From Candidatus Fermentibacterota bacterium (GTDB lineage: Bacteria; Fermentibacterota; Fermentibacteria; Fermentibacterales; Fermentibacteraceae), in contig JAKLEF010000045.1 of assembly GCA_022703195.1 (NCBI GenBank), positions 1-10,431 of the forward strand: 10,431 bases of DNA, given 5' to 3'. Made by a program: the position numbers and the translations under genes. Positions 1-6,255 of this stretch are shown in pieces. A model generated the notes under the pieces. The model did not search any database and was not told the origin of the DNA. It saw nothing but the letters and a program-made list of their open reading frames with translations. Positions within the stretch are counted from its first letter, which is position 1; every line of letters begins with the position of its first letter.

Positions 1-1
1 G

Positions 2-2731
2 AGGGACCCCCTGATCCACTTCCTCAGGAAGCAGACCCACGCCGAGTCTTCAAGCAGGCTGGTCGACTTCAGCCGGTCGGTGCTCCGCTACTGGGCCACC
101 TCCGACGCGTCCCCCCTCCGGATGTACCTGTCCGGGAGCGTTTTCGAGGCCGTCCTCAGGGAGCACGGGCATGCGAAGGGCCCGGGAGAGGTGCTGGCGA
201 GGCTCCATGAGCACTGGGGCGGACCCTGCGGCGACCTCGACAGCGGAGATCCCGTCGGGGAGCTGATAGAGGGGCTGGCCACCCTGTCCCCGCAGTCCCT
301 CGCGGAACGGATGGAGGAGGCGGGCCATCTGCCGGAGGCAGACAGGACCAGGGTCGCACTCATGATACGGCTCTACCAGCTCCTCCGGAGCAAGTACTCC
401 TTCTCCACCGACTCCCTCGAGAAGACGGTACTGGACCATACCGGGCTGGACGCGGAGGCGCGCAGGGCATTCTCGGACTCGCTCAGGGCATGGCGCCAGG
501 ACCCGCGCGGAGAGCAGAGGGATGCCCTCATGGACGCCATGCTCGACATCATGGAGCAGCTCAAGGAGATCGTCCTCGACCCCGCACCCTCCGCGGCGGT
601 CGAGAACATCTATCACAAGAGGCACATCGCCGCTGGGATCCCCTCGATGTACGGCTCCTACTCGGAGCCCAAGTTCGAGGCGCTCGGGCTGACCTTCAGG
701 CTCGAGACGCTCCTGGCAAGGCTGCTGGACGACCTTGTCTCCCAGCCCGAGATCCCCTTCGTCAACAGGGCCTCCCTCAGGAAGATGGCCAAGGACCTCA
801 GGCGGTTCGACAGGGTGCTGGCGCTGGACGGAGTGAACACCCGCACGTTCACGGCCAGCATCGGGCTCCTCGAAGCGAGCTTCTCCTGGCACAACATCAC
901 CTTCCACCAGTACAGGAACATCTTCCTCTTCCTCGTCCAGAGCGTCAGTTCGCTCTCGAGGGCCTCGATCCTGAGCCACGACCAGATCCTCCGCATAGTG
1001 CTCTCGAACGATCCGAGGCAGTGCGAGGCCAGGGGGATGACCGTCGACGCCGTGTCAGAGATCGTCCTCCGCGAAGTGCTCGTCTCGGCCCAGGGGATCC
1101 AGGCCCTGGACAGGTACGTCGGCGACAAGTACCGCCAGATCTCCGACCTCGCCGGCAGCCTGAGCCCCGATGCGCTCACCCGCATGATGAACTACGACCC
1201 CGACTGCCTGATCTCGCCCCTCCACGAGAGCCGGCCCGCGGTGGACGACCAGATGACGCTGGGCTACAAGGGCCTGGGGCTGAAGCACCTGGCCGCCTAC
1301 GGCCTGAACGTGCCGGAGTGCTTCGTGATCACGGCCGAGCTGTTCTCGGCGCTTCCCGCGATGTCCTACGGCCCGATGTACAGGGACACGATAGGGCGGA
1401 TCCGCCGGGCCCTGGACGACATGGAGGAGAAGACCGGCCTCCGCCTGGGCGACAGGGACCGCCCCCTGATCCTCTCGATCCGCTCCGGGTCGGCGATATC
1501 GATGCCCGGGTTCATGACGACCTTCGTGGACGTGGGGCTCAATCCCGATCTGACGGAAGCCCTTTCGCAGAGGGAGGGATACGCCTGGGCCGCCTGGGAC
1601 TCCTACAGGCGCTTCGTCCAGACCTGGGCCATGAGCTTCGGGCACGACCGGGAGATCTTCGACGAGATCATGATCGACTTCAAGAAGCGCTACGGCGTAC
1701 AGCTCAAGATGGACTTCGCCCCGGAGCACATGCGGGAGATGGCGGCCGCCTACCGCACGAGGGCGGAGGGCCTGGGAGTCGCATTCGTGGACGATCCCTT
1801 CGAACAGGTCGTGGCCTGCATCCACAAGGTGCTCGAATCGTGGGATTCGCCGCACGCCAGGTTCTACCGCTCCTGCACGGGCATAGCGGACGACTGGGGG
1901 ACCGCGGTCATCCTCCAGAGGATGGTCTTCGGCAACAGGAACAGGCTCTCGGGCTCCGGGGTGACATTCACCAGGAACCCCCACGACCGGTACACCCGCC
2001 AGGTGAGGCTCTTCGGCGACTTCACGACCTGCAGCCAGGGGGAGGACCTGGTCGGGGGCCTGGTCTCCCCCATGCCGATCTCCGAGGCCCAGCGCCTCGG
2101 GAGCAGCCTCTACGACGGGGTGGAGAACTCGCTCGAGAAGGATTTCCCCGACGTCTACCGGACCCTGCTGGAAGCCTCCCGGGACATAGTTTCCCTGAGG
2201 GAGTACGATCCCCAGGAGATCGAGTTCACGTTCGAGTCCCCCTCGGGCGGGGACTTGTACTTCCTCCAGAAGAGGCCCATGGTTTCGGAGCCGGCTTCCG
2301 ATGCCCCCTACTTCGTCTCCGACGCGGGATCTCCGGCAGAGCCCGTCGCCCTGGGGATGGGAGTATCAGGGGGAGCCTACTCCGGCAGGGTCGCGGTCAA
2401 CAGGGAGCAGATAGAGATGCTGCTCGCCGGTAGTCCGGGCGAGAGCATCCTGCTGCTGCGGCCCGACACGGTCCCCGAGGACATCGAGATGATCGTGAAG
2501 GTCCAGGGGATACTGACCGCGAGGGGGGGAGCAACGTCCCACGCGGCGGTGACGGCGAAGAGACTCGGGAAGACGGCCGTGGTGGACTGCCACAGGCTCG
2601 AAGTGGACGAACAGAAGGGCTCGGCCAGGCTCGCGGGACTCGAGATGAAGCCCGGGGACTGGCTCAGCATCGACGGGCGGACCGGCCACATCTTCCCCGG
2701 GAGGCTTCCGGTCACCGCCCGGCCGATCTGA
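2..2731 (+). CDS. PPDK-related ATP-grasp/phosphohistidine protein without PEP-binding barrel (5' partial)
   Basis: This is a relative of pyruvate phosphate dikinase and PEP synthase. The frame is open to the window edge and the GTG at 80 has no SD, so the gene begins upstream; 909 residues are visible. Numbering from the GTG at 80, residues 1 to about 388 are a mostly helical region I cannot assign. From about 390 comes the nucleotide-binding domain: the glycine-rich GYKGLGLKHLAAYG segment, SIRSGSAISMPGF with R468, DWGTAVILQRMVFGN (W606), QGEDLVGG (Q653) and EIEF...LQKR (E715, Q730, R732). The phosphohistidine domain follows, with GGATSHAAV and catalytic H821. The protein ends about 60 residues later, so the C-terminal PEP/pyruvate TIM barrel of true PPDK is absent. 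Catalytic residues for ATP use and His phosphorylation look intact, but the final acceptor is unknown. It lies 40 bases upstream of a GAPDH homologue. Family assignment is firm; the reaction is not. Confidence 0.9.
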   Translation, partial: RDPLIHFLRKQTHAESSSRLVDFSRSVLRYWATSDASPLRMYLSGSVFEAVLREHGHAKGPGEVLARLHEHWGGPCGDLDSGDPVGELIEGLATLSPQSLAERMEEAGHLPEADRTRVALMIRLYQLLRSKYSFSTDSLEKTVLDHTGLDAEARRAFSDSLRAWRQDPRGEQRDALMDAMLDIMEQLKEIVLDPAPSAAVENIYHKRHIAAGIPSMYGSYSEPKFEALGLTFRLETLLARLLDDLVSQPEIPFVNRASLRKMAKDLRRFDRVLALDGVNTRTFTASIGLLEASFSWHNITFHQYRNIFLFLVQSVSSLSRASILSHDQILRIVLSNDPRQCEARGMTVDAVSEIVLREVLVSAQGIQALDRYVGDKYRQISDLAGSLSPDALTRMMNYDPDCLISPLHESRPAVDDQMTLGYKGLGLKHLAAYGLNVPECFVITAELFSALPAMSYGPMYRDTIGRIRRALDDMEEKTGLRLGDRDRPLILSIRSGSAISMPGFMTTFVDVGLNPDLTEALSQREGYAWAAWDSYRRFVQTWAMSFGHDREIFDEIMIDFKKRYGVQLKMDFAPEHMREMAAAYRTRAEGLGVAFVDDPFEQVVACIHKVLESWDSPHARFYRSCTGIADDWGTAVILQRMVFGNRNRLSGSGVTFTRNPHDRYTRQVRLFGDFTTCSQGEDLVGGLVSPMPISEAQRLGSSLYDGVENSLEKDFPDVYRTLLEASRDIVSLREYDPQEIEFTFESPSGGDLYFLQKRPMVSEPASDAPYFVSDAGSPAEPVALGMGVSGGAYSGRVAVNREQIEMLLAGSPGESILLLRPDTVPEDIEMIVKVQGILTARGGATSHAAVTAKRLGKTAVVDCHRLEVDEQKGSARLAGLEMKPGDWLSIDGRTGHIFPGRLPVTARPI

Positions 2732-2757
2732 CGAGGGAACCAGCTCGATCGTATACC

Positions 2758-2764
2758 AGGGAGG
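2758..2764 (+). promoter_or_regulatory. Shine-Dalgarno site of the GAPDH gene
   Basis: AGGGAGG lies 7 bases before the ATG at 2772. It fixes the start of the GAPDH homologue and suggests it is translated from its own site on a message shared with the upstream gene. Confidence 0.7.
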
Positions 2765-2771
2765 CGGCACC

Positions 2772-3992
2772 ATGAGCGGACAGCGTGTACTCGGGATCAA
2801 CGGGCTCGGCAGGATCGGGAAGCTGACCCTGTGGCACCACCTGGGGCGCGATGACTTCGACCGTTTCGTCGTGAACACCGGTCGCGAGGTCGGGACGTCG
2901 CTCGATTCGGTGATCCAGTACATCGTCAAGGACAGCACATACGGGCTGCTGCACAGGTGGCTGGGCGGACTCAGAGCATCCAGGGACTGCAGGGTCGTCG
3001 ACGAGGGCAGGGGCATCCTCTCGATCCAGGGGCGGGAGGTGCGGATCCTCAGGGAGGCGCGCAACCCGAAGGACATCCCCTGGCGGGACAACGGGGTGTC
3101 ACTCGTGGTGGACTGCACCGGCAGGTTCGTGGACCAGCACGCCGAGGCCGACTCTCCGGGAGGAGCGCTGAGGGGTCATCTGGCGGCCGGGGCCAGGGCC
3201 GTGATCCAGAGCGCGCCCTTCAAGAGCAGGCAGAAGAGCGCCCCCGATCCCGACGACGCCATAATGATGATCTACGGCATCAACCACCACAGGTTCGAGC
3301 CAGGGCGGCACACTGTCGTCTCGGGCGGATCGTGCACCACGACCGCCCTTGCGCACATGATGCGGCCCCTCCTGGAGAGGGACCTGACCCGCCGCATGAT
3401 CACGGCCGGGATGAGCACCGTACACTCGATAACCCCCAGCCAGCCGGTCCTCGACGCCGTACCGGACTCCGGGGCGAAGGACATGAGGAAGGCGAGGGCC
3501 GGCCTGTCCAACATCGTCCTCACTTCGACAGGGGCTGCCAAGGCCCTGGAGCAGGTGCTGCCCGAGATCTCGAGGATAGGCTTCATGGCGGATTCGGTGA
3601 GGATCCCCACATCCACGGTCAGCCTCATCATCCTCAACATCACGTTCCAGTCCGGGATGGACGGCGAGGGCAGGCCGCTCATCGACCGCGACGCCATCAA
3701 CGCCATCTATCGCGACGCATCCCTGGGCGAGGCGGCGGGCCTCGTGAGGTACAGCGAGGAGCAGAACGTATCGTCCGACGTGCAGGGCGAGGATGCGGCC
3801 GTCGTCATCGAGGCCGTCGAGACGCACACCCGCACTGGCTTCGTGGACGTCGTCCTGCCCGCGGACGGCTCGGAGCGGACCGAGAGCATCCCGGTGACCC
3901 ACGTGAAGATCTTCGGCTGGTACGACAACGAGATGGGCAGCTACACCCACCGGCTCGGGGAGCTGACCTCCTACATCGCCTCGACCCTCTAG
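2772..3992 (+). CDS. Divergent glyceraldehyde-3-phosphate dehydrogenase family protein
   Basis: GAPDH oxidises glyceraldehyde 3-phosphate to 1,3-bisphosphoglycerate with NAD(P) in glycolysis or gluconeogenesis. The 406-residue product has the Rossmann motif GLGRIG (11-16), catalytic SCTTT with C188, STVHS with the partner H218, STGAAKA, the VRIPTST segment holding the phosphate-binding Arg, and WYDNEMG starting at W383. It is about 70 residues longer than usual GAPDH (330-340). The Asp that normally follows Asn at the end of strand beta-2 and binds the NAD ribose is replaced (VVNTGRE instead of the usual IND), SCTTN reads SCTTT, and the Cys-His spacing is 30 rather than about 27. The catalytic Cys-His pair is kept, so it is probably an active dehydrogenase, but cofactor and substrate could differ. 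It sits between the PPDK-like gene and a small orphan, with short gaps, as a likely operon member. Confidence 0.9.
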   Translation: MSGQRVLGINGLGRIGKLTLWHHLGRDDFDRFVVNTGREVGTSLDSVIQYIVKDSTYGLLHRWLGGLRASRDCRVVDEGRGILSIQGREVRILREARNPKDIPWRDNGVSLVVDCTGRFVDQHAEADSPGGALRGHLAAGARAVIQSAPFKSRQKSAPDPDDAIMMIYGINHHRFEPGRHTVVSGGSCTTTALAHMMRPLLERDLTRRMITAGMSTVHSITPSQPVLDAVPDSGAKDMRKARAGLSNIVLTSTGAAKALEQVLPEISRIGFMADSVRIPTSTVSLIILNITFQSGMDGEGRPLIDRDAINAIYRDASLGEAAGLVRYSEEQNVSSDVQGEDAAVVIEAVETHTRTGFVDVVLPADGSERTESIPVTHVKIFGWYDNEMGSYTHRLGELTSYIASTL

Positions 3993-4012
3993 CGGGCGGG
4001 GGAAACGGGCGG

Positions 4013-4276
4013 ATGGGACAGGGAAGGCCCGGACCGGCACTCTTCACTGACCGCGGCGAAGCCCTGGCCGAGGCTGCCAGACTCGCCGGCGCGAAGGGGG
4101 CGGCCTCCTGCGTGGTCTCGAGGTTCTCGCCGAAGAGGGGCGTGACCGTCTACAGGATCATGCCCATGAGGGGATTCGGGCTGCCGCCGGGATGGACGTT
4201 CGAGGAGACGGTCGAGCCCGGGCGCGAGAGGATCGAGATCGAGCCGCCGGAGAAATCGAGCACCAACGGCTTCTGA
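4013..4276 (+). CDS. Small uncharacterised protein (87 aa)
   Basis: The ATG lies 20 bases after the GAPDH stop and is preceded by a purine-rich GGGGGA about 9 bases upstream. The product is 87 residues, soluble, with no signal peptide or membrane segment. It has an Ala-rich probable helix (residues 15-32), a stretch of likely beta strand around SCVVSRFSP and TVYRIMPMRG, then a Pro/Gly turn and an acidic, charged tail ending in KSSTNGF. I do not recognise a family. Codon use matches its neighbours and the frame runs cleanly from a plausible start to a stop just before a convergent gene, so I think it is real. The context suggests cotranscription with the GAPDH and PPDK-like genes. The same frame is also open through most of the GAPDH gene, but that upstream part is a shadow. 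Confidence 0.6.
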   Translation: MGQGRPGPALFTDRGEALAEAARLAGAKGAASCVVSRFSPKRGVTVYRIMPMRGFGLPPGWTFEETVEPGRERIEIEPPEKSSTNGF

Positions 4277-4279
4277 TCG

Positions 4280-4301
4280 CCTGGCGGGACGGCCTGCCGG
4301 G
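4280..4301 (+). terminator. Hairpin between convergent genes, possible terminator
   Basis: A 9-bp stem (arms CCTGGCGGG and CCTGCCGGG, two G-T wobbles) with an ACGG loop fills almost all of the 25 bases between the small-protein stop (4276) and the psiE-family stop (4302). It is better paired when read on the + strand; on the - strand the wobbles become A-C mismatches. No T-tract follows, so it may be a weak terminator, a Rho-assisted end or an mRNA 3' stabiliser. Confidence 0.45.
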
Positions 4302-4763
4302 CTACTTCCGGGTGAGGAGCCAGTAGGTGAGGCCCAGCGCCATGATCACGGATGCCGTGCCGAAGACGAAGACGGGCGTCATGCTCGAGAAGTCGAAGAT
4401 GATCACCTTCCTGGCTATCGCCATGAGAGCCGTCGCTATGACGAGCTGCACGGGGATGACCTCGGACTTCAGGTAGAGCGTGATGTTCGTGAAGATCTCG
4501 ATGCCTATCAGGACGGCGAGGAATCCGCCGAACGTCCCCAGCACCTCGTTCATGCTCAGCAGCATGAAGGGCGGGGCGACCAGCTGCCGGTACAGTCCGT
4601 ACACGACGTCGCCGATCCCCCATACGATCACGAACACCATCAGGACGGCCAGCACCCTGACGGCCGCCCTGATGACCCAGTGCAGCCTCCTGACGAGGGG
4701 GTCGTTGGCATCGTAGAGACTGTGGCTGGGGCACGCCTGCGGCGGGGTCCTGTCCTCCGGCAT
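4302..4763 (-). CDS. PsiE-family inner-membrane protein
   Basis: The protein belongs to the phosphate-starvation-inducible PsiE family of small integral membrane proteins, whose biochemical role is not established. The product is 153 residues. After a polar N-terminus (about 1-33) there are four hydrophobic segments at roughly 34-56, 75-97, 105-123 and 130-150. The family-like stretches are GFLAVLIGIEIFTNITLYLK, EVIPVQLVIATALMAIARKVI and a short C-terminal RK. The ATG at 4763 is chosen because GGGAGG lies 5 bases upstream on the - strand; the open frame continues to 5051, but that extension is Arg/Ala-rich noise and overlaps the glycosyltransferase promoter and coding start. It is the only - strand gene here, convergent with the GAPDH operon and divergent from the glycosyltransferase. 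Phosphate control is known for E. coli psiE; I see no clear Pho box here. Confidence 0.85.
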   Translation of the reverse strand: MPEDRTPPQACPSHSLYDANDPLVRRLHWVIRAAVRVLAVLMVFVIVWGIGDVVYGLYRQLVAPPFMLLSMNEVLGTFGGFLAVLIGIEIFTNITLYLKSEVIPVQLVIATALMAIARKVIIFDFSSMTPVFVFGTASVIMALGLTYWLLTRK

Positions 4764-4787
4764 CTCGCCTCCCGTCGTCGGTTGCAG

Positions 4788-4801
4788 CGCCGCATGCGGC
4801 G
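4788..4801. promoter_or_regulatory. 14-bp perfect palindrome in the psiE leader
   Basis: CGCCGCATGCGGCG is a perfect inverted repeat with no loop. It lies between the candidate psiE -10 element and the psiE SD. It could be an operator for a dimeric regulator, or chance in GC-rich DNA. No second copy was noticed in the window. Confidence 0.3.
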
Positions 4802-4823
4802 GCGGTTCCGCGGATTCCGGCCG

Positions 4824-4852
4824 AGTATGCCCCGCACAGCCCCGGGCGGCAA
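4824..4852 (-). promoter_or_regulatory. Candidate sigma70-like promoter for the psiE-family gene
   Basis: On the - strand TTGCCG (4852-4847) and CATACT (4829-4824) are separated by exactly 17 bases. Each matches the consensus at 4 of 6 positions. The predicted start of transcription near 4817 would give a leader of about 55 bases before the ATG at 4763. The match is modest, so the call rests on spacing and position. Confidence 0.35.
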
Positions 4853-4884
4853 GACGGGCAGCACCGCCCCGGGTGGCGAGGGCT

Positions 4885-4913
4885 TTGACGGAAAGGCACC
4901 CCGCGGTTAGGAT
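4885..4913 (+). promoter_or_regulatory. Sigma70-like promoter of the glycosyltransferase gene
   Basis: TTGACG (4885-4890, 5 of 6 to consensus) and TAGGAT (4908-4913, 4 of 6) are separated by 17 bases, a striking match in DNA this GC-rich. Transcription would begin near 4920. The -10 element overlaps the upstream ATG candidate at 4912, which would then lie outside the message and cannot be the start. The leader to the TTG at 4963 would be about 43 bases. Confidence 0.55.
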
Positions 4914-4949
4914 GCGCGCACGACGAGCCCCGGGGCCGGCTCCGCAGCT

Positions 4950-4954
4950 GGAGG
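4950..4954 (+). promoter_or_regulatory. Shine-Dalgarno site fixing the TTG start of the glycosyltransferase
   Basis: GGAGG ends 8 bases before the TTG at 4963. The earlier in-frame starts (GTG 4873, ATG 4912) have no comparable site at good spacing, and recognisable protein homology begins just after the TTG. Confidence 0.6.
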
Positions 4955-4962
4955 ATACGCTC

Positions 4963-6255
4963 TTGGACGAACTCAGGATCGCGCACATCGTGGTCGAGGT
5001 CCCCTGGCCCCCCGACAAGGGCGGCAAGGTGTCCTTCCTCAACCACATCATGGAACTCTCGGGATCGCCGGGCGTATCGGTCAGCCTCGTGCTGCTGGAT
5101 GCGGACGGGGACCGCGCCGGTCAGGCGGGCCACTTCCGCGGGATCGGGCTGGAGACCGAGGTCTTCCCGCGAAGCCTGCCACACGTCTCGGAAGGATTCG
5201 CCGCCGGGGCGAGGGCGCTCGTTTCGTTCCTGCTCTCGCCGAAACCGAGGATCTGCAGGGTGAGGAGGAGCGACGCGGCGATAGCCCACGTGAGGGGCCT
5301 GCTCGGGCGCGGCCTGGACGCGATCGTCTGCGAGCACATCTCGGGACTGGAGATGATCCCCCGCGAGGCCTTCGGAAGGATCCCCGTCATCTGCGTGACG
5401 CACAACGTCGAGCGGCGGGTCGCCCTGGACCAGCTGAGGTTCCAGGGGATCCTCAGCCCGCTGCGCCTGTTCTTCCTGGGCGAGTACCTGAAGACGGTCG
5501 TCTACGAGAGGCACCTGATGAAGCTCGTCAGCGCCGTCATCTCGATATCCGGGAGCGATGCGGAGTGGTACTCGCGGACATACCCCGGGACGAGGGTGGT
5601 TCTGACCGACGAGCCGATCCCCGTGAGGGAGCAGCGGTGGAAAGGCTCGGAATCGGGCAGGAGGCTGCTGTTCATCGGCTCGCACCGATATTTCCCGAAT
5701 CTCGACGCCATGAGATGGCTGGCAGGCCGGTTCATGCCGGCGCTCCGAAGGCTCGAGCCGGATGCAGTACTCTCGGTATGCGGCCTTTCGGAGGAGGAGG
5801 CCCGCAGACTGGGGATCAAGAGCGAGGGGGTCGAGTACCTCGGCTTCGTCGACGGGGATGCGCTTCCCGGGCTGCACTGCTCCCACGACCTCTACCTCTG
5901 CCCGATAAGGCTGGGCTCGGGGATCAAGATGAAGATCCTCGACGCGATGTCGTACCTGATGCCGGTGGCGGCCGTTCCCCAGTCGCTTTCGGGGATAGGG
6001 GCCGGCGGGCCTCTCGCCTGTCTTGACTTCGACGACCCTGCTGCGAGTGCCGGACGGGTGGCCGGCCTGCTCAGGGACAGGGGCGAGCTGCAGGCCATGT
6101 CCGACCGGACGCGGGACGAGCTGGCCGAGTACAGGAGAAACCGGAGGGATTTCGCCGGAGCGGTGCGGGAGGCGCTGGATCCCCTTTCCGGGGGTGACGG
6201 GGTTTGCCCCGCGGCCGGGGCGGGTTATCTTAGGAGGACCAGGGAGGTCCGATGA
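4963..6255 (+). CDS. GT4-type glycosyltransferase
   Basis: This cytoplasmic GT-B sugar transferase probably acts in envelope or exopolysaccharide glycan assembly. With the TTG start it is 430 residues. The N-terminal acceptor half opens with LRIAHIVVEVPWPPDKGGKV, like sugar transferases of the exosortase-associated (EpsH1/PEP-CTERM) type, and carries THNVERR with H147. The C-terminal nucleotide-sugar half includes LLFIGSHRYFPNLDAMRW, a Gly-Phe-Val-Asp turn and PIRLGSGIKMKILDAMSYL. In most GT4 enzymes that last motif reads K-x-LEAM; here the catalytic Glu position is D327, a conservative change. The start is set by GGAGG at 4950-4954 and by the promoter at 4885-4913, which overlaps the alternative ATG at 4912. 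The stop overlaps the next ATG (ATGA), so it is translationally linked to the downstream outer-membrane protein. Donor and acceptor cannot be read from the sequence. Confidence 0.85.
   Translation: MDELRIAHIVVEVPWPPDKGGKVSFLNHIMELSGSPGVSVSLVLLDADGDRAGQAGHFRGIGLETEVFPRSLPHVSEGFAAGARALVSFLLSPKPRICRVRRSDAAIAHVRGLLGRGLDAIVCEHISGLEMIPREAFGRIPVICVTHNVERRVALDQLRFQGILSPLRLFFLGEYLKTVVYERHLMKLVSAVISISGSDAEWYSRTYPGTRVVLTDEPIPVREQRWKGSESGRRLLFIGSHRYFPNLDAMRWLAGRFMPALRRLEPDAVLSVCGLSEEEARRLGIKSEGVEYLGFVDGDALPGLHCSHDLYLCPIRLGSGIKMKILDAMSYLMPVAAVPQSLSGIGAGGPLACLDFDDPAASAGRVAGLLRDRGELQAMSDRTRDELAEYRRNRRDFAGAVREALDPLSGGDGVCPAAGAGYLRRTREVR
6204..6231 (+). promoter_or_regulatory. Weak candidate promoter at the 3' end of the glycosyltransferase gene
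   Basis: TTGCCC (6204-6209) and TATCTT (6226-6231), each 4 of 6 to the sigma70 consensus, are 16 bases apart. Transcription from here would keep the SD of the gene starting at 6252. It overlaps a hairpin and lies inside coding sequence, so it is tentative. Confidence 0.2.
6206..6221 (+). other. Perfect GC-rich hairpin near the glycosyltransferase stop
   Basis: GCCCCG and CGGGGC flank a CGGC loop, giving six G-C pairs. It is inside the last codons of the glycosyltransferase, about 30 bases before the next gene. There is no T-tract. It may slow ribosomes or protect a processed message, or be a by-product of GC-rich coding. Confidence 0.3.

Noticed and set aside
80..82. GTG at 80 as the true start of the PPDK-like gene
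   Set aside because: The frame is open upstream to the window edge with plausible protein sequence, and no SD precedes the GTG.
490..2433. Long + strand open frame (647 codons) within the PPDK-like gene
   Set aside because: It is a shadow frame: Arg/Pro/Gly-rich with no recognisable domain, while the overlapping frame shows clear PPDK motifs.
2728..2757. Promoter-like CTGACG and TATACC between the PPDK-like and GAPDH genes
   Set aside because: Transcription from here would start within or after the SD at 2758-2764, removing the ribosome site; the spacing of 18 and weak matches add doubt.
2957..4012. Upstream extension of the small 87-residue gene through the GAPDH gene
   Set aside because: The extension is out of frame with the clear GAPDH motifs and is low in complexity; only the part after the ATG at 4013 looks like protein.
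4150..5886. Long - strand open frame (578 codons) opposite the glycosyltransferase and psiE region
   Set aside because: Low-complexity, Arg/Pro-rich translation that crosses two real genes and their promoters; typical of GC-rich antisense frames.
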